A DNA stretch of 5,555 bases. It comes from Chloroflexota bacterium (GTDB lineage Bacteria; Chloroflexota; Anaerolineae; DTPP01). Below, piece after piece: positions 1 through 5,256 of this stretch; positions within the stretch are counted from its first letter, which is position 1; each line of letters opens with the position of its first letter. The translations under genes and the position numbers were made by a program. Below the pieces are notes generated by a model. The model was given only the letters and a program-made list of their open reading frames with translations. It searched no databases and was not told the DNA's origin. The stretch covers positions 1 through 5,555 of the forward strand of contig JAAYZY010000113.1 of the NCBI GenBank assembly GCA_012514615.1. The letters run 5' to 3'.

Positions 1-250
1 CGTCGGCGTAGTCCAGCAGCAGGGGCGGGGCGCACCCCAGAGCGGCGCAGGCGCAGCGCAACTCGCCCTCCCGCAGCGCCCCCAACGCTTCCGGGTGGCA
101 GAGGGGCGGCTCGCCGCAAGAGCCAGCCTGGCCGCGGGTGGCTGTGAGCACCTGCACTGGCGCGCCGCGCCTAGCCAGCAGCGCCAGCGTCCCCCCGCAC
201 AGGAACGTCTCGTCATCCGGGTGGGCAAAGACCGCCAGCAGACCGCTCAT
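1..250 (-). CDS. PIG-L/LmbE family deacetylase, N-terminal part (runs off the left edge)
   Basis: Only the first 83 residues are in the window; the gene continues beyond position 1. Residues 9-14 read AHPDDE, the Zn-binding signature of the PIG-L/LmbE superfamily (H10 and D13 are expected metal ligands, D12 the general base). A Rossmann-like strand (residues 3-8) precedes it, and the conserved TRGQAGS (38-44) and RxGEL (60-64) segments follow. Known members remove acetyl groups from N-acetylglucosamine-type substrates, for example MshB, BshB and Mca in thiol-cofactor pathways. The substrate cannot be told from this fragment. The fragment holds six cysteines (18, 45, 51, 65, 67, 73). The start ATG at 250 overlaps the padR stop as ATGA, and a strong Shine-Dalgarno (AAGGAGG, 263-257) lies 6 bases upstream inside padR, so the two genes are almost certainly co-transcribed and translationally coupled. 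No signal peptide is seen, so it is probably cytoplasmic. The family call is firm; the specific function is unknown. Confidence 0.93.
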   Translation of the reverse strand, partial: MSGLLAVFAHPDDETFLCGGTLALLARRGAPVQVLTATRGQAGSCGEPPLCHPEALGALREGELRCACAALGCAPPLLLDYAD

Positions 251-639
251 GGGGCTCCTCCTTCCTGAAGACGACTGGCGTACTCCCTCAGAAGACGGTC
301 CAGCCGGCGGCGGGTCTGGCGCATGGTCACGGCCCAGGCCCTCAGGTGGTCCACCCCTTCTTCGCTGATCTCGTAAACCCGCCGGGCGGGGCCGCGCCCT
401 TCCGTCTCCCAGGCCGAGCGCAGCAAGCCCGCCTCTTCCATCTGGCGCAACGTGCGGTAGAGCAGGCCCGGATCCACGCCAGGGATCTCGTCATCCTGGG
501 CCAAACGCTCCATCAGCTCGTAACCGTGGCTGGGGCCCTGGCAGAGCAGCAGCAGCCACGGCTGCACGAACCCCCGCACTTGGCCCCCCAACGGGCAGCA
601 AGACCTCCTCCTTCCGTGCCCCGATCCGTCACCGCACAT
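247..639 (-). CDS. PadR family transcriptional regulator
   Basis: Up to 130 residues, a normal size for the short PadR group. The winged-helix domain spans about residues 23-95. It contains the hallmark QPWLLLL helix (26-32), GPSHGYEL (35-42), and the recognition-helix region LLYRTLRQMEEAGLL (59-73) followed by the wing (to VYEISEEG, 88-95). A basic/acidic C-terminal helix (about 97-125) is the expected dimerisation helix. PadR proteins are usually repressors of an adjacent gene and of themselves, often responding to small molecules. Here the regulated partner is probably the downstream PIG-L deacetylase, whose ATG overlaps this stop. The start is uncertain. The ATG at 639 has only a weak GGTGAG upstream and adds an unusual Cys/Arg-rich N-terminus. 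The in-frame TTG at 591 gives a standard PadR N-terminus of 115 residues and lies 11 bases after a very strong AGGAGGT (609-603). I favour 591 on family length, but the spacing is somewhat long. Confidence 0.93.
   Translation of the reverse strand: MCGDGSGHGRRRSCCPLGGQVRGFVQPWLLLLCQGPSHGYELMERLAQDDEIPGVDPGLLYRTLRQMEEAGLLRSAWETEGRGPARRVYEISEEGVDHLRAWAVTMRQTRRRLDRLLREYASRLQEGGAP
257..263 (-). promoter_or_regulatory. Shine-Dalgarno of the PIG-L deacetylase gene, inside the padR 3' end
   Basis: AAGGAGG on the minus strand, 6 bases before the ATG at 250. It encodes part of the padR C-terminus (the QEGGAP residues), so the downstream ribosome binding site is embedded in the upstream gene. This supports the choice of ATG 250 and translational coupling. 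Confidence 0.8.
603..609 (-). promoter_or_regulatory. Strong Shine-Dalgarno inside the annotated padR 5' end, bearing on its start
   Basis: On the minus strand AGGAGGT (609-603) sits within the first codons if padR starts at ATG 639, but 11 bases before the in-frame TTG at 591. A match this good is more easily explained as the ribosome binding site of the TTG start than as chance coding sequence, although the spacing is a few bases longer than optimal. Confidence 0.5.
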
Positions 640-672
640 GGCTCACCTGCCCCACTAGATGTCAAAGATCTC

Positions 673-693
673 TATATAATGAAATCATATATA
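673..693. promoter_or_regulatory. AT-rich dyad, candidate PadR operator
   Basis: A 21-base stretch with TATATA at both ends (673-678 and 688-693) separated by 9 bases, and inside it an ATGA-AA-TCAT inverted repeat (679-688). It is almost free of G and C, in sharp contrast to its surroundings. PadR-type repressors bind AT-rich inverted repeats that overlap their own promoter, and this element overlaps the likely padR -10. Its assignment as an operator is inference. It could also simply be the melting region of the promoter. Confidence 0.45.
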
Positions 694-702
694 CCACGCC
701 AA
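673..702 (-). promoter_or_regulatory. Probable padR operon promoter
   Basis: Read on the minus strand, TTGGCG (702-697) is followed after 17 bases by TTATAT (679-674), or after 18 by TATATA (678-673), a reasonable sigma70-type -35/-10 pair. It is the only AT-rich stretch near the gene and the predicted -10 falls inside the dyad element at 673-693. Transcription would start near 667, giving a leader of about 28 bases to ATG 639 or about 76 to TTG 591. This is a prediction from sequence only; the -35 is a partial match. Confidence 0.45.
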
Positions 703-766
703 CGCCCCCTTGGCAACTGGGTCAGCAGCGGCGGCGCCGGCCCCCCTGACCCGGCGTCTGGCCCAC

Positions 767-795
767 TTGCGTCGGCGGCCGCTTTGCCCTATACT
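767..795 (+). promoter_or_regulatory. Sigma70-like promoter of the CDF transporter gene
   Basis: TTGCGT (767-772) and TATACT (790-795) are separated by exactly 17 bases. Transcription would begin near 802, giving a leader of about 28 bases before the ATG at 830. The -10 matches consensus in five of six bases and the -35 in four of six. The position also argues against the upstream in-frame TTG at 710 as the start. Confidence 0.6.
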
Positions 796-829
796 GCTGC
801 CCAAGCACTCTGTACTCTGTGGTGGAAGC

Positions 830-1771
830 ATGACCCAACCGATCCGTTACGTGCGGCCGTCGCAAGTCGATCCGCTTCGCCTACGCCTCTACCAACGGGC
901 CATCTGGACCGCCATCGTCGGCAACGGCGTGCTGGTCTTGGCCAAGGGGGCCGCCGCCTGGCTGTCCGACAGTACGGCGCTGCTGGCCACCACCGTCGAT
1001 TCGGCAACCGACCTGGCCTACACCCTGTTCATGGCCTGGGGCCTTTGGCGCAGCCAGCAGCCGGCCGACGATGGCCACCCCCAAGGGCATAGCCGCATCG
1101 AGCCGTTAGTCAGCACGGTGATCGCCCTGATGATGGGCCTGGCTGGGTCCGAGGTGGTGCGCCAAGCGCTGGACCGCCTGCGGGGCGAGCCGGCCATCTT
1201 CGCCTGGGGCTGGCCGGCGGGCATCCTGGTGGGCAGCGCGCTGGTGAAGGTGGCCATGTACCTGATGGTTCGTCGGTTGGGGCGCGAGGCTCACAGCCCG
1301 GCCATCATGGCCTCGGCGCAAGACAACCTGACCGACGTGATCTCGTCCGGCACGGCGTTGGTGGGCGTGCTGGCTGCCAGTTGGCTGCACCCCCAGGCCG
1401 ACCCCCTGGCCGCTCTGGCGGTATCGGTCTGGATCTTCCGTAACGCCTGGGGCATCTTGGTGGAGAACCTGGGCTACCTCACCGGCCGAGCAGCCAAGCC
1501 GGAACTGCTGGAGCAGATCTGCGCCGCCGCCCGCCATGTGGACGGTGTGATGGGCGTGCATCGGGTCATTGCCGACTACTGCGGGCCCCAGGTGCGGGTG
1601 GAGCTGCACGTGGACCTGGATGGCGACATCCCGTTCAGGGACGCCCACCAGATCAGCAACGCCGTGCGCGACGCGGTGGAAGCGCTGGACGAGGTGGACC
1701 TGGCCTTTGTGCACCTGGAGCCGTCGCAGATCCACGAGGACGGGGGAGCACGAGAGGACGTATGGGGGTGA
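830..1771 (+). CDS. Cation diffusion facilitator (CDF) family metal efflux transporter
   Basis: 313 residues, typical CDF length. About six hydrophobic segments (roughly 22-44, 46-72, 93-112, 123-147, 160-184, 188-210) are followed by a cytoplasmic ferredoxin-like domain (about 221-313) with the conserved late FVHLEP motif (293-298) and other likely metal ligands H260, D262 and H273. The membrane metal site is D57xxxD61 in TM2 and D165xxxD169 in TM5. Zn-type CDFs carry His in the TM5 pair, whereas DxxxD in TM5 is the signature associated with Mn/Fe-type members, so Mn2+ or Fe2+ export coupled to proton influx is the likelier role (inference). A short His-containing loop, HPQGHSRIE (83-91), lies between TM2 and TM3, as in many CDFs. 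ATG 830 is chosen because a promoter lies at 767-795 and a GGTGGAAG stretch precedes it. It appears monocistronic: the next gene has its own promoter. Confidence 0.93.
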   Translation: MTQPIRYVRPSQVDPLRLRLYQRAIWTAIVGNGVLVLAKGAAAWLSDSTALLATTVDSATDLAYTLFMAWGLWRSQQPADDGHPQGHSRIEPLVSTVIALMMGLAGSEVVRQALDRLRGEPAIFAWGWPAGILVGSALVKVAMYLMVRRLGREAHSPAIMASAQDNLTDVISSGTALVGVLAASWLHPQADPLAALAVSVWIFRNAWGILVENLGYLTGRAAKPELLEQICAAARHVDGVMGVHRVIADYCGPQVRVELHVDLDGDIPFRDAHQISNAVRDAVEALDEVDLAFVHLEPSQIHEDGGAREDVWG

Positions 1772-1811
1772 CGGCGCGGGGAGGCCCAGCCCGTGGGCAA
1801 CAGCGCCTCCG

Positions 1812-1840
1812 TTGACAAAGCCCCCGGCGGGTGCTACAAT
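1812..1840 (+). promoter_or_regulatory. Strong sigma70-like promoter of the beta-helix/MFS unit
   Basis: TTGACA (1812-1817, perfect consensus) and TACAAT (1835-1840, one mismatch) are separated by exactly 17 bases. The expected start of transcription is near 1847, about 49 bases before the proposed ACG start. It lies in the 124-base gap after the CDF stop. It is the best promoter match in the window and points to constitutive or strong expression of the two downstream genes. Confidence 0.75.
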
Positions 1841-1880
1841 GCGGCCCACTCGACCCACCTAGCGTTCGGCGACCCGCACT

Positions 1881-1887
1881 GAAGGAG
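1881..1887 (+). promoter_or_regulatory. Shine-Dalgarno that sets the beta-helix start at ACG 1896
   Basis: GAAGGAG at 1881-1887 is a strong anti-16S match. Eight bases downstream is ACG (1896-1898), in frame with the beta-helix protein and at the correct first residue of a signal peptide. No ATG, GTG or TTG lies in frame between the upstream TAG (1860-1862) and GTG 1998, so this site decides the start. Confidence 0.65.
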
Positions 1888-1895
1888 CGTATCCA

Positions 1896-3914
1896 ACGGC
1901 GCCAAGACCCCTTCGCCGCCCCCTGTGGGGTGCGGCGCTGCTGCTTCTGGCCCTCTGGACCGCCCTGCTGCCTGCCCAGGCGGTCGGGGGCGTCATCGTG
2001 GTGACCAGCCCCGCCGACAGCGGCGTGGGCAGCCTGCGCGCCGCGCTGCAGGCCGCCCAATCGGGCGATCGCATCGTCTTCGACCTCGCCGCCTTCCCGC
2101 CGGGCAGCCCGGCAAGCATCGTGGTGCGCAGCGCGCTGCCCGCGCTGGGCGCGGGCAGCGTCATCCTAGATGCCAGCGGAGCCGGCGTGCGCCTGGACGG
2201 CAGCCAGGCCTCCGCGGGCACGTCCGGCCTGGCCCTGACCTCGGCCGGCAACACCGTGCGCGGCCTGGAGATCAGCGGCTTCCCCGGCCTGGGCCTGCGG
2301 GTCAGCGGGGCCAACAACCTGGTGGAGGCGAACCGCCTGCTGGGCAACGGGCAGGGCGGCGTGGCCATCGAAGGAGCGGGGGCCAGCGGCAACGTCTTGC
2401 TGGGCAACGCCATCGGCGTCACCGCGGCCGGTGAAGCCCGGGGCAACGGCGGGCCGGGGGTGCTCCTGCGGGGCGGCGCCCACCACAACCTGGTGGGCCA
2501 GAGCCGCAGCGAGGCCAACATCGTCGGGGCCAACAGCGGCGAAGGCCTGCGTCTGGAGGGGTCCGGCACCACGGCCAACCTGGTGCAGGGGAACTTCGTG
2601 GGCACAGACCGGGCCGGGCATGCCGGCCTAGGCAACGGCGGTTGCGGCATTGCTCTGACGAGCGGATCGGCAGAAAACAGGGTGGGCGGGGCCGGCTGGG
2701 GCCAGGGCAACATCGTCAGCGGCAACCTCGGCCACGGCCTCTGCCTGAGCGGGTCCGCTGTGCAGGCCAACCAGGTGGTGGGCAACCAGGTGGGCACCAC
2801 CCTCAGCGGCCTCACCCCGCTGCCCAACGGCGGCGCCGGCGTGCGCCTGAACAACGGCGCCTCGGCCAACACCGTGCAAGACAATCTCATCGCCGGCAAC
2901 ACCGGCCACGGCGTGTGGATCGAAGGGCCGGGCACGCAAGCCAACACCCTGCTGGGCAACCGCATCGGCAGCAACGCCATCGGCGCGGCCCCGTTGCCCA
3001 ACGGCGGCGCCGGCGTCGCCGTGGCCGGCGGCGCTGCTTTCAACATCGTGGGGCGGGTCAGCGAGGCGGAGCGCAACTTGGTGAGCGGCAACAACGGCCC
3101 GGGCATCTGGCTGCTGGGCGTCGGCACGACCCAAAACGTGGTGGCCGGCAACCTGGTGGGCACGGACTTCAGCGGCTTCGGGCCCTTGCCCAACAGCCAA
3201 GAGGGTCTGCGCCTCTCTGACGGCGCGGCCGACAACCTACTGCTCTTCAACTTGGTGAGCGGCAACTACGGAAGCGGCCTGCTCCTGAGCGGAGGGGGCA
3301 CAGGAGGCAACCTGATCGCTGGCAACACCGTGGGGTCGGACCTGGTGGGGCTGGCCCCCCTGGCCAACCAGGGCCACGGCATCCACCTGGTCGGGGGCGC
3401 GTCCGGCAACCGCATCGGCGGCGAGGCGGCCCAGCTCCAAGCCCTGAGCGCCCACCTGGACGACGAAGGGCTGGCCAGCCAGGGCAGCATGGCCAACCTG
3501 GTTGGCCACAACGGCGGCGACGGTGTGCGCATCGAAGGGGCAGGCGCCACAGGCAACAGGCTCCAGCGCAACCGCATCACCGCCAACAACGGCCTGGGCA
3601 TCCGCCTGCTGGATGGCGGCAACGGGGGCTTGGCCAGCCCGGCCAACCTGCAGGTGACTGCCTGGGCCGTGCGGGGGAACGCCTGCGCCGACTGCCTGGT
3701 AGAGCTATTCGCCGATGCGGCGGACGAGGGTGCCGTCTTCTTGGGCCAGGCGCAGGCCGATGGCAGCGGCGTCTTCGTCTGGAGCGGGCCCCGGCGCGGG
3801 CCGTGGCTCACCGCCACCGCCACCGACGGGACGGGCAACACGTCGGCTTTCTCGCAGCCGGCGGCGGTGGCCGGTCGGCTCGCCCTGCCGTTGGCGCTGG
3901 CTGGCGGCAGGTGA
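1896..3914 (+). CDS. Secreted right-handed parallel beta-helix repeat protein
   Basis: 672 residues if started at ACG 1896. Residues 1-29 form a textbook signal peptide: Arg at 4, 7 and 8, a Leu/Ala core (about 10-25) and an AQA cleavage site at 27-29. The next segment has the SGVGSLRAAL and GDRIVFD motifs (42-63) that open many secreted beta-helix proteins (compare the CSLREA-type start). Residues about 100-580 are beta-helix coils rich in GN, VSGN, VGTD and NGGxGV turns, arranged as long repeats. A C-terminal domain (about 585-655) has a CADC pair (597-600) and the TATATDGTGNTSAFS motif of a small beta-sandwich. The last 12 residues end in ALPLALAGGR, resembling the short LPLxL tails of Chloroflexota exported proteins. 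Its role is unknown: such folds serve as surface adhesins, stalks or carbohydrate-active enzymes, and no catalytic residues can be assigned. Starting at GTG 1998 instead would remove the signal peptide and begin inside the first strand. The MFS gene follows after 40 bases. Confidence 0.88.
   Translation, partial: TAPRPLRRPLWGAALLLLALWTALLPAQAVGGVIVVTSPADSGVGSLRAALQAAQSGDRIVFDLAAFPPGSPASIVVRSALPALGAGSVILDASGAGVRLDGSQASAGTSGLALTSAGNTVRGLEISGFPGLGLRVSGANNLVEANRLLGNGQGGVAIEGAGASGNVLLGNAIGVTAAGEARGNGGPGVLLRGGAHHNLVGQSRSEANIVGANSGEGLRLEGSGTTANLVQGNFVGTDRAGHAGLGNGGCGIALTSGSAENRVGGAGWGQGNIVSGNLGHGLCLSGSAVQANQVVGNQVGTTLSGLTPLPNGGAGVRLNNGASANTVQDNLIAGNTGHGVWIEGPGTQANTLLGNRIGSNAIGAAPLPNGGAGVAVAGGAAFNIVGRVSEAERNLVSGNNGPGIWLLGVGTTQNVVAGNLVGTDFSGFGPLPNSQEGLRLSDGAADNLLLFNLVSGNYGSGLLLSGGGTGGNLIAGNTVGSDLVGLAPLANQGHGIHLVGGASGNRIGGEAAQLQALSAHLDDEGLASQGSMANLVGHNGGDGVRIEGAGATGNRLQRNRITANNGLGIRLLDGGNGGLASPANLQVTAWAVRGNACADCLVELFADAADEGAVFLGQAQADGSGVFVWSGPRRGPWLTATATDGTGNTSAFSQPAAVAGRLALPLALAGGR
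2391..3554 (+). repeat. In-frame tandem protein repeats of 58-64 residues within the beta-helix gene
   Basis: Units that begin with an NxxxGNxxG motif start at 2391, 2577, 2769, 2943, 3135, 3309 and (short, final) 3555. Spacings are 62, 64, 58, 64, 58 and 82 codons. Each unit holds NxVxGNxVGTDxxG, then an NGGxGVxLxxGAxxN turn, then NLVSGNxGxGLxL. The 64-residue units carry six extra residues between the second and third motif. The repeats are diverged at DNA level, with short exact matches only. Confidence 0.8.
2821..2842 (+). repeat. 22-base exact direct repeat, copy 1 (copy 2 at 2995-3016)
   Basis: The 22 bases at 2821-2842 recur unchanged at 2995-3016, 174 bases (58 codons) away and in the same frame, encoding the PNGGAGV turn both times. 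The preceding bases also match apart from one C/T difference. This is the best-conserved DNA piece between neighbouring protein repeats and suggests fairly recent duplication, gene conversion or strong codon preference. Confidence 0.75.
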
Positions 3915-3954
3915 CAGCGATGATCGAGCCTCGGGCATTGGGGAAGCAGGGCCA

Positions 3955-5256
3955 ATGAACGCAGCCCACGAAAGCGACGCCTTGGAGGCCGAGGTGCAGC
4001 GGCACTACCACCGCAACTTCCTGGCCAACTTCGGCGACCTGAGCTTCTTCTGGTTCGGCAACACCTTCATCTCGTCGGCCACCATCCTCTCGCTCTACGT
4101 GGCCCGGGCCAGCGAAAGCGCCGTCCTGGTGGGGTTGGTGGCGGCCATCGGCTCGGCCTTCTGGTACCTGCCGCAGATCGTCGCCGCCAACTACACCGAG
4201 CGCTACCCACGGCGCAAGCCCATCGTTATCAAGATCGGGTTCTTCGCCGAGCGGTTGCCCATCTGGCTCATCGCCCTGTCGGCTTTCCTCATGGACCCGA
4301 CGCGCCCCGGCCCGGCCCTGGCGCTGTTCTTCTTCGCCTACTCGTGGCACTCGTTGGGCGCGGGTACCCTGGGGCCGGCTTGGCAGGATCTGCTGGCCCG
4401 CACCATCCCGACCGAGCGGCGCGGCAGCTTCTTCGGCCTCTCCAACTTCACCGGCTCGGCCCTGGGCGCGGGCGGGGCCACGGTGGCCGGCCTGCTCTTG
4501 GCGCGCTTCCCGTTCCCCCAGGGGTTCGCTTGGTGCTTCCTCATCGCCGCTGGCACCATCCTGGTCTCGTGGGTCTGCCTGGCCCAGGTGCGGGAGCCCA
4601 ACTACACCACCGCCAAGGAGCCGGTCTCTTTGGGCGTCTACCTGCGGCGGTTGCCCGCCGCCCTGCGGAGCGATCGCAACTTCTCGTTCTTCATCCTCAA
4701 CCGCGCCGCCAACGGCGTGGGCCGCATGGCCACTGGCTTCTTCACCGTGTACGCCGTGACCCGTTGGGGCTTGCCCGACAGCGCCGCCGGCGCCTTCACC
4801 GTCTTGCTGCTCCTCTCTCAGGCACTGTCTTACCTGCTGTTGGGCTTCGTCGCCGATCGCTGGGGGCACAAGGTGGTGCTGGAGTTCGGCACCCTGTTGG
4901 CGGTGCTGGCCCTGGCCACGTGCTTGGCAGCGCCTTCGGTCGTGGTCTTCTACCTGGTCTTCGTGGCCTGGGGGATCAACACGGCGGCCGACACCCTCTC
5001 CGGCTTGATGATCACCCTGGAGTTCACCGGCCCGGAGAACCGCCCCACCTACGTGGGCCTGGCCAACACCACCACCGGCATCTTCAGCGCGGTCTCGCCG
5101 CTGGTTGGCGGCGTGCTGGCCTCGGTGATGGGCTACCGGGTTGTGTTTGTGATAGCTGGGGTGATGATGGTGATGGCCCTGGGGGTTTTGCACTGGCTGG
5201 TGCAGGAGCCGCGCCGGGCCGCCGCGGAGGCCAGGGCGGCCACAAGCTCAGTCTGA
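3955..5256 (+). CDS. Major facilitator superfamily (MFS) transporter
   Basis: 433 residues, normal for a 12-TM MFS protein. A short polar N-terminus (1-23) is followed by alternating hydrophobic segments in two halves joined by a central loop around residues 212-242. The second half has a clear MFS motif A, GFVADRWGHK (297-306), between TM8 and TM9. The first half has the degenerate counterpart NYTERYPRRK (79-88) between TM2 and TM3. LLARTIPTERRGSFF (146-160) is the conserved TM4-TM5 region. The substrate is not predictable; such proteins are often annotated as drug or sugar efflux carriers. ATG 3955 is preceded by GGGGAAG at 3940-3946, and the frame upstream of it overlaps the beta-helix gene with low-complexity Arg/Pro sequence, so that extension was not used. 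The gene lies 40 bases after the beta-helix stop with no promoter between, so co-transcription is likely. Its stop overlaps the convergent gene's stop by 9 bases. Confidence 0.92.
   Translation: MNAAHESDALEAEVQRHYHRNFLANFGDLSFFWFGNTFISSATILSLYVARASESAVLVGLVAAIGSAFWYLPQIVAANYTERYPRRKPIVIKIGFFAERLPIWLIALSAFLMDPTRPGPALALFFFAYSWHSLGAGTLGPAWQDLLARTIPTERRGSFFGLSNFTGSALGAGGATVAGLLLARFPFPQGFAWCFLIAAGTILVSWVCLAQVREPNYTTAKEPVSLGVYLRRLPAALRSDRNFSFFILNRAANGVGRMATGFFTVYAVTRWGLPDSAAGAFTVLLLLSQALSYLLLGFVADRWGHKVVLEFGTLLAVLALATCLAAPSVVVFYLVFVAWGINTAADTLSGLMITLEFTGPENRPTYVGLANTTTGIFSAVSPLVGGVLASVMGYRVVFVIAGVMMVMALGVLHWLVQEPRRAAAEARAATSSV

Larger units (their letters stand above)
640..829. other. Divergent intergenic region between padR and the CDF gene
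   Basis: 190 bases with no gene that I can support. It contains the AT-rich dyad and the padR promoter on the left (about 673-702), a GC-rich stretch in the middle (about 720-765), and the promoter of the CDF gene on the right (767-795). The reading frame of the CDF gene stays open back to 710 (TTG), but that extension crosses the promoter, is Arg/Pro/Ala-rich and low in complexity, and is unlikely to be translated. Confidence 0.7.
1772..1895. other. Intergenic region between the CDF and beta-helix genes
   Basis: 124 bases that hold the TTGACA/TACAAT promoter, a leader of about 49 bases and the Shine-Dalgarno. A weak 5-base stem (GCCCA 1784-1788 with TGGGC 1794-1798) follows the CDF stop but lacks a T-tract, so I do not call a terminator. 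An in-frame TAG at 1860-1862 closes the beta-helix frame upstream. Confidence 0.7.

Noticed and set aside
660..665. TTGACA on the minus strand as a padR -35
   Set aside because: At 17 bases downstream there is no AT-rich -10, and the region before the start is GC-rich. The TTGGCG/TTATAT pair fits better.
710..829. 40-residue N-terminal extension of the CDF protein from TTG 710
   Set aside because: It would be read across the TTGCGT/TATACT promoter and is Arg/Pro/Ala-rich. ATG 830 gives the normal family N-terminus.
346..1092. 248-residue open frame on the plus strand
   Set aside because: It covers padR antisense, the promoter region and the CDF start in another frame. Its composition is shadow-like and it has no motif.
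1784..1798. Small hairpin after the CDF stop as a terminator
   Set aside because: The stem is only 5 base pairs and no T-tract follows, so an intrinsic terminator is not supported.
1859..3265. 468-residue open frame on the minus strand
   Set aside because: It lies opposite the beta-helix gene, is made mostly of Pro, Ala, Arg, Leu and Ser, and has no domain. It is an antisense shadow of a GC-rich repeat gene.
2391..3554. Repeated GC-rich motifs as a CRISPR-like or non-coding repeat array
   Set aside because: The repeats are in frame, encode NGGxGV and VSGN beta-helix turns, and differ in DNA sequence, so they are protein repeats.
3715..3954. 80-residue N-terminal extension of the MFS protein
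   Set aside because: It overlaps the end of the beta-helix gene in another frame and has Arg/Pro/Ser-rich sequence. ATG 3955 gives a normal MFS start with a ribosome binding site.
3808..5193. 461-residue open frame on the minus strand
   Set aside because: It is His/Gln/Gly/Arg-rich, low in complexity and antisense to the MFS gene, with no membrane or domain pattern.
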